Of a stretch of DNA of 13,344 nucleotides, positions 7,522-13,344 are shown piece after piece (the first letter of the stretch is position 1; the number at the start of each line of letters is the position of its first letter). Below the pieces are notes generated by a model that had not been told where the DNA came from, ran no database searches, and was given only the letters and a program-made list of their open reading frames with translations. The position numbers and the translations under genes were made by a program. Origin of the DNA: Phycisphaerales bacterium (GTDB taxonomy: Bacteria > Planctomycetota > Phycisphaerae > SM23-33); assembly GCA_003153915.1 (NCBI GenBank), contig PMBX01000264.1, forward strand, positions 1 through 13,344, written 5' to 3'.

Positions 7522-7818
7522 TACGACCTGGTGGCCGCGGGGCTTGCACGCGCGGTGACGGACGCCCAGACCGGCAAGACGCGGATCGACAAGACCTACG
7601 CCGACGGCAGGACCCTTGACGTTCATTGCCTGAGGCACACCTTCGCCACGTTGCTGAGCAAGTCAGGCGTGGTACCCCGCATGGCGCAGGAACTTATGCG
7701 CCACAGCGACATAAGGCTGACGATGAACGTTTACACGTACCCACAACTCATCGACACGGCCAGAGGTGGGAATCGGCCCCACAACATTCGTCCCCAAGGG
7801 AAGGTGCTCTACCATTGA
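7522..7818 (+). pseudogene. 3' remnant of a tyrosine recombinase/phage-type integrase
   Basis: The open frame encodes only the C-terminal catalytic part of a tyrosine recombinase. LDVHCLRHTFATLLSKSGV carries the H-x-x-R box, LMRHSDIRLTMNVYTYPQLIDTA carries the second conserved His and the Tyr nucleophile region. The N-terminal SAM-like domain and the first catalytic Arg are missing. Similarity begins within a few codons of the UroD stop at 7519-7521, in the same reading frame, and fades after about 7763, where a tRNA-like sequence starts on the other strand. The frame then runs on to a TGA at 7816-7818. A GTG at 7531 could start a short protein, but there is no ribosome site and half the fold is absent. 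It is a relic of an integrated element, not an active gene. Confidence 0.8.
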
Positions 7819-7829
7819 GCTACGCTGGT
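7759..7829 (-). pseudogene. Degenerate tRNA-like sequence
   Basis: On the minus strand this 71-nt stretch folds like a tRNA. There is T8-A9, a perfect D-arm (GCTC-AATGGTA-GAGC) and a perfect 5-bp T-stem (GTGGG/CCCAC). The acceptor stem pairs at 5 of 7 positions (ACCAGCG with CTCTGGC). The anticodon stem pairs at only about 3 of 5, and the T-loop is GCCGATT where TTCGATT is expected. The anticodon is therefore ambiguous and I do not assign an amino acid. Its 3' end touches the integrase remnant, as expected for an old attachment site. It may be a decayed tRNA gene or a tRNA fragment carried by the element. Confidence 0.5.
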
Positions 7830-7895
7830 GGAGTCGGGCGTTTCTTATCGCCCCTGTCGATTTGCAGGATGCTTGGCCATATGTTTAGTGTGCGA

Positions 7896-7922
7896 ACGAA
7901 ATTATTTAGGCTATAATTTCGT
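7896..7922. promoter_or_regulatory. MarR-type operator (inverted repeat) with embedded TATAAT
   Basis: ACGAAATTAT (7896-7905) and ATAATTTCGT (7913-7922) are perfect 10-bp inverted arms around TTAGGCT. The site ends one base before the predicted marR start at 7924. A consensus -10 TATAAT (7912-7917) sits at the start of the right arm; no good -35 is seen upstream. Size, symmetry and placing fit an autoregulatory site of a dimeric MarR protein. TATAAT is only 6 nt from the ATG, so the message may be leaderless. Confidence 0.6.
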
Positions 7923-7923
7923 A

Positions 7924-8436
7924 ATGGGCCGTCTTCAAAAACATCGAGATGCTGAGCCGACCATGAGGCTCTTTCGCGCGCTCCTGCGGACATTGAACCA
8001 TCTGCGCCAGGTTACGGAACCCTATTATTCAAGTCACGGGATCAGCGGCCCTCAGTGGGGCGTCCTGCGAACGCTCCATCGGGCCCAGGTGGAGGGCACG
8101 AAGTCCCTGCGGCTGACGGACCTGGGGGAGCGGCTCTTGATCCGCCCTCCGAGCGTCACAGGTGTGGTGGACCGGTTGGAGCGAATGGGGCTGGTCAGGC
8201 GGGTGCCGTCAAAAGCCGACCGCCGCGTCCGGGAACTGAGACTGACCGGCGAAGGCCGAAAACTCGTGGCTCGCGTGCTGACGCGACATTCGAGCTACGT
8301 TAGGTCACTCTTTGACGGGCTGACGTTGCGGGAGCAGGAGTACCTGCGGGGCCTGCTGGATCGGCTCGATGCTCATTTCACCGTGTTTGCAGGCCATCGT
8401 CGCAATGATGTGCCCGCCGGCCCCGCTAAAACTTGA
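7924..8436 (+). CDS. MarR-family transcriptional regulator
   Basis: A 170-residue winged-helix regulator, the usual MarR length. After a basic lead of about 13 residues come the dimerisation helix (MRLFRALLRTLNHL), GISGPQWGVLRTLH, the recognition helix RPPSVTGVVDRLERMGLV (74-91) and the wing VPSKADRRVRELRLT (94-108), then C-terminal dimerisation helices. MarR proteins usually repress nearby genes until a small molecule binds; here the efflux genes follow on the same strand 14 nt downstream. ATG 7924 is the likely start because longer frames run through the inverted repeat and the tRNA-like area. ATG 7963, at the first helix, is a real alternative with a weak GAG upstream. There is no Shine-Dalgarno before 7924. 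The ligand cannot be read from the sequence. Confidence 0.92.
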   Translation: MGRLQKHRDAEPTMRLFRALLRTLNHLRQVTEPYYSSHGISGPQWGVLRTLHRAQVEGTKSLRLTDLGERLLIRPPSVTGVVDRLERMGLVRRVPSKADRRVRELRLTGEGRKLVARVLTRHSSYVRSLFDGLTLREQEYLRGLLDRLDAHFTVFAGHRRNDVPAGPAKT

Positions 8437-8450
8437 CTTGGAGAGCCTTT

Positions 8451-9848
8451 ATGCGACTGGTACTGCGACTGGGAATCGGCGCCGTGGTGGTGCTGTGCTT
8501 GATCGGCGGCTGGGCTTGGTACACGCGGCAAACCGGCCAGAACAAGACCAGTTTTCGGACCACGCCGGTCAAACGCGGGCTTATCATCGCCACGATCAGC
8601 GCCACGGGCACGGTCGAACCGGAAGAAGTCGTGGACGTCGGCGCCCAGGTGGCCGGGCAGATACTCTCATTCGGCAAGGACGACCGCGGTAAGAGCGTCG
8701 ATTACGGTTCGGTCGTCGAGGCGGGATCGGTCCTGGCCAAGATCGACGATTCGCTGTACGTCTCCGATGTCGAATTGGCCAAGGCGGGGCTGGTCCAGGC
8801 CAATGCCAGCCAAGTTCGAGCCGAAGCCGATTTGGTTCAGATGAAGGCCAAGCTCGATGAAGCGCAGCGCGACTGGGAACGGGCGCAGAAGCTGGGGCCT
8901 TCCGAGGCGCTGGCCCCGACGCAATATGACTCTTATAAGGCCAACGACGAGATTGCCAAGGCCAACGTGGCTGTTGACCAGGCCGCGGTCGAGCAGGCCA
9001 AGGCATCGGTGGCCCAGGCGCAGGCAACCCTGAACCACGCCAACCGTAACCTCGGCTACTGCACGATCGCCTCACCGGTCAAGGGCGTCATCATTGACCG
9101 GCGTGTGAACATCGGCCAGACGGTGGTGTCCAGCCTGAATGCCCCCAGCCTGTTTCTCATCGCCAAAGACCTCACCCGTATCCAGGTCTGGGTGTCGGTC
9201 AATGAGGCCGACATCGGAAGCATCAGACCAGGCATGCCGGTGACCTTCACGGTTGACGCCTTCGCGGGCAGAGTCTTCCAAGGGACGGTCGGGAAGATCC
9301 GCCTCAACGCGACCATGACACAGAACGTGGTTACTTACACGGTGGAGGTGAATACCGACAACCCCGACGGCAAGCTGTTGCCGTATTTGACAGCCAATGT
9401 GCAGTTTCAGACCGGTCACCGCGAGGATGTGCTGTTGGCGCCCAACGCCACGTTGCGGTGGGAGCCCCGGCCCGAACAGATCGACCCCGCATTCCGCCAG
9501 GAAGCGGAGGCGACGTCCGGCGCCAGGAGGCGGACCTCCCAGCCAGCCGGTTCGCAGGAGGGCGCCAGCCTGCACCGCGGAACGCTCTGGGTGGTGCAAG
9601 GCCGGCTCGTGCGGCCCGTCAGAGTCCAGACCGGCCTGACCGATGGCACGCAAACGGAAGTGCAAGGGGCCGATCTGGCCGAGGGCCTTCAGGTGGTTAC
9701 GGGAGAGCAGGTCCTGGAGAACGCCGGGAGCTCCACTTCGGAAGCCAGCCCGTTCACGCCGCAGATCGGTCGGGCGCGGCGTCCGGCGAATGCCCCCGCC
9801 GAGGGCGGAACCGGTGGTGCTTCGGGCGGCCCTGGCGGTGGGCGGTGA
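8451..9848 (+). CDS. macA: MacA-like periplasmic adaptor (membrane fusion protein, HlyD family)
   Basis: The 465-residue protein links an inner-membrane ABC transporter to an outer-membrane channel. It has an N-terminal membrane anchor (about residues 5-24), a lipoyl/barrel-sandwich half motif (VEPEEVVDVGAQVAGQI), and an Ala/Lys/Glu-rich coiled-coil hairpin at about 105-200. The second lipoyl half follows (CTIASPVKGVIIDRRVNIGQTV), then a beta-barrel region (IQVWVSVNEADIGSIRPGMPV) and a membrane-proximal domain. The VDYGSVVEAGSVLAKID segment and the MTQNVVTYTVEV segment are typical of MacA. A polar insertion at about 345-375 and a Gly/Ala/Pro-rich tail (about 440-465) are unusual additions. 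ATG 8451 follows GGAGAG (8440-8445); an in-frame TTG at 8433 overlaps the marR stop and is less likely. The ATPase gene begins 24 nt later. Confidence 0.93.
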   Translation: MRLVLRLGIGAVVVLCLIGGWAWYTRQTGQNKTSFRTTPVKRGLIIATISATGTVEPEEVVDVGAQVAGQILSFGKDDRGKSVDYGSVVEAGSVLAKIDDSLYVSDVELAKAGLVQANASQVRAEADLVQMKAKLDEAQRDWERAQKLGPSEALAPTQYDSYKANDEIAKANVAVDQAAVEQAKASVAQAQATLNHANRNLGYCTIASPVKGVIIDRRVNIGQTVVSSLNAPSLFLIAKDLTRIQVWVSVNEADIGSIRPGMPVTFTVDAFAGRVFQGTVGKIRLNATMTQNVVTYTVEVNTDNPDGKLLPYLTANVQFQTGHREDVLLAPNATLRWEPRPEQIDPAFRQEAEATSGARRRTSQPAGSQEGASLHRGTLWVVQGRLVRPVRVQTGLTDGTQTEVQGADLAEGLQVVTGEQVLENAGSSTSEASPFTPQIGRARRPANAPAEGGTGGASGGPGGGR

Positions 9849-9872
9849 CGCTGGCTGAGGAGATGAACCCAC

Positions 9873-10604
9873 GTGGATCTCATTGAGATAAAGGACATTC
9901 GCAAGACCTACCACCTGGGCGATATGGACTTGCCCGTGCTCAAGGGCATCTCCATGTCCGTTGCCAAAGGAGAACTGGTGACGTTGATGGGGGCCAGCGG
10001 TTCAGGCAAGAGCACCTTGATGAACATCTTGGGCTGCCTGGACCACCCTACGGCAGGAGAGTACTGGCTGGACGGCAGTGAGATATCGCGCTATTCGGCA
10101 AAGGAACGGGCCAAGTTACGGAACCGGATGATCGGCTTCGTGTTCCAGAACTTCAATCTCCTATCGCGTACCAGCGCACTGGAGAACGTCATGATGCCGA
10201 TGACGTATTCGCACGATGGGGTCTCCGAAAAGCAGATGCGCCAGCGGGCCAAGGAACTGTTGGTCCGTGTCGGACTGGCCGACCGTGTCGAACATCTGCC
10301 GTCGCAGCTTTCCGGAGGCGAGCAGCAGCGAGTGGCCATAGCCCGCTCGTTAGTCGGCCAACCTGTGATCCTGCTGGCTGATGAACCTACCGGCAACTTG
10401 GATTCTCACACCAGCGAGGACATCCTGCGGATATTCCAGAACCTGAATCGGTCTGAGGGCCTGACGATCATCCTGGTCACTCACGATCCCAGCGTGGCTC
10501 AGCATTCTCAGCGGGTCATCCGGATTCTGGACGGCCTGATCCAGGACGGCGCCGGCGCGGACCACAGCACAGCGCCGCGTCAATCGCCGGGAGGCGCTAC
10601 ATGA
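9873..10604 (+). CDS. macB: MacB-type ABC transporter ATP-binding protein
   Basis: This 243-residue protein is the nucleotide-binding subunit of a type VII (MacB/LolD-like) ABC transporter, which drives export by periplasmic movements rather than passage through the membrane. Walker A is GASGSGKST (40-48), the Q-loop follows in VFQNFNLLSRTSALENV, the ABC signature is LSGGEQQR (146-153), Walker B is ILLADEP (166-172) with catalytic E171, and the H-loop is H204. All key residues are present. In E. coli MacB this domain is fused to the permease; here it is a separate gene. GTG 9873 is the start: GAGGAG lies 10 nt upstream and similarity begins at MDLIEIKDIRKTY. Its stop overlaps the permease ATG (ATGA). 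Symbol given by homology to the MacB ATPase domain; LolD/YknY-like names would also fit. Confidence 0.94.
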   Translation: MDLIEIKDIRKTYHLGDMDLPVLKGISMSVAKGELVTLMGASGSGKSTLMNILGCLDHPTAGEYWLDGSEISRYSAKERAKLRNRMIGFVFQNFNLLSRTSALENVMMPMTYSHDGVSEKQMRQRAKELLVRVGLADRVEHLPSQLSGGEQQRVAIARSLVGQPVILLADEPTGNLDSHTSEDILRIFQNLNRSEGLTIILVTHDPSVAQHSQRVIRILDGLIQDGAGADHSTAPRQSPGGAT

Positions 10605-11977
10605 AGTCCTACCGAACATTCAAGACAGCTCTGCGGGCGCTCCGCCGCAACGTCATGCGGGCGGCTTTGACGACGCTTGGCATCGTCATCGGGGTCGCGG
10701 CGGTGATCGCGATGATGGAAATCGGTAACGGATCCTCCGCGGCAATCCAGAAGACAATTGCCAGCATGGGCGCCAATACCCTGATGGTCATGCCCGGCCA
10801 GGCTGCCAGCGGCGGGATCAGTTTCGGGGCTGGCAGCGTCCTGACGATGACGCCTCAGGATGCAGACACGATCTTGAAGGACTGCCCTAGCGTCAGCGGC
10901 GTGGCGCCGGTGGTCCGCGCGCGGACGCAAGTGGTCTACGGCAACCGCAATTGGGTGCCCATGAGCATTGATGGGACGACCCCTTCGTTTCTGGATGTGC
11001 GGGACTGGAGCGACCTGGCCGATGGCGACCCGTTTACCGACCGCGATGTGCGCAATGCCAGCAAGGTCTGCATGATCGGCCAGACTATCGTGCGGGAATT
11101 GTTCGGTGGGCAATCGCCCGTGGGCAAGGAACTGAGGTTGCAGAATGTGGCGTTCAAGGTCGTCGGGGTTCTTCAACCCAAGGGCGCCAACATGATGGGA
11201 ATGGACCAGGACGACATCGTCTTGGCGCCGTGGACGACCATCAAGTACCGCGTCACCGGATCGTCCCTGGCCAACCCCAACCAGAGCAGTGCCGCCTCAG
11301 GCGGGACCTCATCAAGCGTGGACACCCTCAGCCATATTTATCCCAACAGCCAGCTCAGCCTTTATCCGGCGCCTTCGGCGATTCAGCAGGCAGACACTCC
11401 GCAACCGGTGCGTTTCGCAAACGTGGACCAGATCCTCGTAGCGGCGAAATCTTCCGCTCAGATCCCCGCGGCAATAACGGAAGTCACGGCCCTGCTCCGT
11501 GAAAGGCATCACATCCGACTTGGGGAGGCTGATGACTTCACCATCCGCGACATGACCGAACTTACCAAGGCCATGTCGTCCACGACCACGCTGATGACCA
11601 AGCTGCTGCTGTGCGTGGCGCTGATCTCCCTGGTAGTCGGCGGCGTTGGGATCATGAATATCATGCTGGTATCCGTAACCGAACGGACGCGTGAGATAGG
11701 CCTGCGGATGGCCGTAGGCGCTCAGCCCGGCGACATCTTGCGACAATTCCTGGCCGAGGCCGTCGTGCTGTGCTTGATCGGAGGCGCTGCGGGCATACTG
11801 ATGGGGCGAGGCAGTTCAATACTTGTGACCAAGCTCCTGCACTGGCCCACCCAAATATCCTTGGAGGCGATCATAGCCGCCGTGGTGGTTTCGGCCAGCG
11901 TGGGCATCGTCTTTGGTTACTACCCGGCCTGGAGGGCATCGCGGCTTGATCCAATTGAAGCCCTACGATACGAGTGA
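10601..11977 (+). CDS. macB: MacB-type ABC transporter permease (MacB_PCD plus FtsX domains)
   Basis: The 458-residue permease has the four-helix MacB/FtsX layout: helix 1 near residues 20-42 (ALTTLGIVIGVAAVIAMM), a large periplasmic domain (about 43-325), then three C-terminal helices, the first in LLLCVALISLVVGGVGIMNIMLVSV. VTERTREIGLRMAVGA is the coupling motif that contacts the ATPase, and the tail WRASRLDPIEALRYE is standard. The periplasmic domain has a Ser/Gly-rich insertion (around 225-245, SSAASGGTSSSVDTL) that makes it longer than usual. With the adaptor and the outer-membrane protein it should form a tripartite pump. Substrate is unknown; MacB relatives export macrolides, peptides, lipoproteins or siderophores. 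The start ATG overlaps the ATPase stop by 4 nt. Confidence 0.94.
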   Translation: MKSYRTFKTALRALRRNVMRAALTTLGIVIGVAAVIAMMEIGNGSSAAIQKTIASMGANTLMVMPGQAASGGISFGAGSVLTMTPQDADTILKDCPSVSGVAPVVRARTQVVYGNRNWVPMSIDGTTPSFLDVRDWSDLADGDPFTDRDVRNASKVCMIGQTIVRELFGGQSPVGKELRLQNVAFKVVGVLQPKGANMMGMDQDDIVLAPWTTIKYRVTGSSLANPNQSSAASGGTSSSVDTLSHIYPNSQLSLYPAPSAIQQADTPQPVRFANVDQILVAAKSSAQIPAAITEVTALLRERHHIRLGEADDFTIRDMTELTKAMSSTTTLMTKLLLCVALISLVVGGVGIMNIMLVSVTERTREIGLRMAVGAQPGDILRQFLAEAVVLCLIGGAAGILMGRGSSILVTKLLHWPTQISLEAIIAAVVVSASVGIVFGYYPAWRASRLDPIEALRYE

Positions 11978-12016
11978 CGAGAACCGAGCGCGTGTCCAGG
12001 CTCGAGGAGCGCAAGA

Positions 12017-13344
12017 ATGACAAGAGAAGGCCAGCCGCATGTTATGAAGGTATTCCTCGTTGTTGCCGTCTTGTCGGCCCTGAGTATTTCCGGGTGCATG
12101 GTAGGCCCGGATTACCACGCGCCCCGGAGGCAGGCGCCCGTGGCGTGGGCGGGAGTATCCGAAGCAAGCGCATCTCAGCCGTCGGCGGCCACCTCGCAAC
12201 CGGCTGAATTGGCTCGATGGTGGGAGACCTTTGGCGACCCCAAACTGACCGACCTGGTGAATGAGGCGCTCCAGGCCAACCTGAGCCTTCAGTTGGCCCA
12301 AGCCCGCCTTCGCCATGCTAGATTCCAGCGAGGCGTTGTCATTGGTGGTCTCTTCCCCGCCGCCAGCGGCACGGCGTCCTACCAGCGGGTCCGACCGGCC
12401 GGCGCTACGGCCAAGGAGGCCGACCTCTGGCAAGCCGGGTTGGACGCCGCCTGGGAACTCGACGTCTTTGGCGGTGTCAGACGAGATGTCGAGTCCGCCA
12501 ATGCCAGTGTCTTGGCCGCCCGGGAAGGCGTTCGTGACGTCCAGGTGAGCCTGGCCGCGGAGGTGGCGCTCAACTACATCCTCCTTCGCGGCTACCAGCA
12601 GCAGATCGTGATTGCCCGCAACAACCTCAAGTCACAGCAGCACACGGCGGACATAACTCATCAGCGATTGGCTGCTGGGTTTGTCAGCGCCCTGGATGTC
12701 GCCAACGCCGACGCGCTGGTCTACACCACCGAGTCGACCATCCCTGTGTTCGAAATGTCCGCCCGGCAGTCAATCTATGCGATCAGTGTCCTGCTGGCTC
12801 GGCCGCCGGCTGACCTGCTGAAAGACCTCTCCGACACGGGCGATGTTCCATCCGCGCCCGCCCAGCTTCCCGTGGGCCTGCCGTCGGATCTCCTGCGCCG
12901 TCGTCCGGACATTCGCCAGGCCGAGGCGCAAGTCCACGCCGCCACAGCCCAGATCGGCGTCGCCACAGCCGATCTGTTCCCCAAGTTCTCCCTGACAGGG
13001 GACATCAACTGGCAGGCGGCCTCGACCGGCAGCCTGTTCAAAGACGTTAGCCGGTCCTGGGGTTTCGGGCCATCTGCCAGTTGGGCTATCTTCCAAGGCG
13101 GCAGTATCGTGTCCAACATCCGCGCGCAGGAGGCCCTGAGGGACCAGGCCTTCATTACCTACCAACAGACGGTGCTGAACGCCTTCCAGGATGTCGAGAA
13201 CACCCTGATCGCCCTGGCCAAGGAGCAGGAGCACCGCAAGTCCTTGATCAATGCGGTGACGGCCAACCGCAAGGCCGTCGATGTGTCCATGCAACTCTAC
13301 ACGCAGGGGCAGACGGATTTCCTCAACGTGCTCAACGCCCAGCG
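12017..13344 (+). CDS. NodT-family outer-membrane efflux lipoprotein (TolC-like), 3' end outside window
   Basis: The frame stays open to the window edge for 442 codons, so the C-terminus is missing. The protein is the outer-membrane channel of the pump. It has a lipoprotein signal with lipobox LSISGC (Cys27), the usual MVGPDYHAP start of the mature protein, WWETFGDPKL, and two OEP repeats; GLPSDLLRRRPDIRQAE (about 287-303) and LFPKFSLTG are hallmarks of the NodT group. Long alpha-helical stretches rich in Ala/Gln fit the periplasmic tunnel. ATG 12017 follows GAGGAG (12004-12009) with 7-nt spacing; ATG 12044 would give a shorter signal peptide and is the other option. It lies 39 nt after the permease and likely belongs to the same transcript. 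Only a few tens of residues should be missing. Confidence 0.93.
   Translation, partial: MTREGQPHVMKVFLVVAVLSALSISGCMVGPDYHAPRRQAPVAWAGVSEASASQPSAATSQPAELARWWETFGDPKLTDLVNEALQANLSLQLAQARLRHARFQRGVVIGGLFPAASGTASYQRVRPAGATAKEADLWQAGLDAAWELDVFGGVRRDVESANASVLAAREGVRDVQVSLAAEVALNYILLRGYQQQIVIARNNLKSQQHTADITHQRLAAGFVSALDVANADALVYTTESTIPVFEMSARQSIYAISVLLARPPADLLKDLSDTGDVPSAPAQLPVGLPSDLLRRRPDIRQAEAQVHAATAQIGVATADLFPKFSLTGDINWQAASTGSLFKDVSRSWGFGPSASWAIFQGGSIVSNIRAQEALRDQAFITYQQTVLNAFQDVENTLIALAKEQEHRKSLINAVTANRKAVDVSMQLYTQGQTDFLNVLNAQ

Noticed and set aside
7531..7818. Integrase as a functional gene
   Set aside because: Only the C-terminal catalytic part is present, there is no ribosome site, and the end is formed by tRNA-like sequence read through on the opposite strand.
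7836..7853. Hairpin GGGCG-N8-CGCCC as a terminator
   Set aside because: The stem is only 5 bp and no T-tract follows on either strand.
9072..9914. Minus-strand open frame of 280 codons
   Set aside because: It is antisense to the macA gene, whose domains are clear; no independent support.
1..13344. CRISPR array or insertion sequence
   Set aside because: No regularly spaced repeats and no transposase are seen; the only mobile trace is the integrase remnant.

Overview
The window is GC-rich bacterial DNA with two separate gene blocks on either side of a small scar left by a mobile element. The style of the genes suggests a planctomycete or a related PVC-group bacterium. The hints are expanded UroD-like proteins beside glycoside hydrolases, an alpha/beta-hydrolase with a C-terminal beta-domain, an integrase tail of the kind common in planctomycete genomes, and a split MacB-type exporter with Ser/Gly-rich insertions. 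This lineage call is an inference from gene content; no taxonomic marker gene is present.

Region 1 (about 237-7521) looks like a saccharide-use locus built around a divergent promoter at 4065-4194. Leftward runs a GH78 alpha-L-rhamnosidase followed 30 nt later by a UroD-superfamily protein. Rightward run a TIM-barrel sugar isomerase/epimerase, an alpha/beta-hydrolase esterase and a second UroD-superfamily protein, whose possible GTG start overlaps the esterase stop. The rhamnosidase and the esterase show no signal peptide, so the likely picture is cytoplasmic processing of imported rhamnose-containing, acylated oligosaccharides or glycosides. The two UroD paralogues are not haem-pathway enzymes by motif, and they differ at the site where the corrinoid methyltransferase branch binds zinc (HSCG in one, DSDG in the other). 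The rightward promoter overlaps a perfect 16-bp palindrome, a good candidate operator.

Region 2 (7522-7829) is a scar. A 3' remnant of a tyrosine recombinase starts directly after the UroD stop codon and runs into a degenerate tRNA-like sequence on the minus strand.

Region 3 (7896-13344) is a drug/peptide-type efflux operon: a MarR-family regulator, a MacA-like membrane fusion protein, a MacB-type ATPase, a MacB-type permease and a NodT-family outer-membrane lipoprotein cut by the window end. Gaps are 14 and 24 nt, then a 4-nt overlap, then 39 nt, so one transcript is likely. A perfect 10-bp inverted repeat lies just upstream of the marR start and contains a TATAAT box, which suggests autoregulation and perhaps a leaderless message. 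The first 236 bases hold no gene that can be supported.
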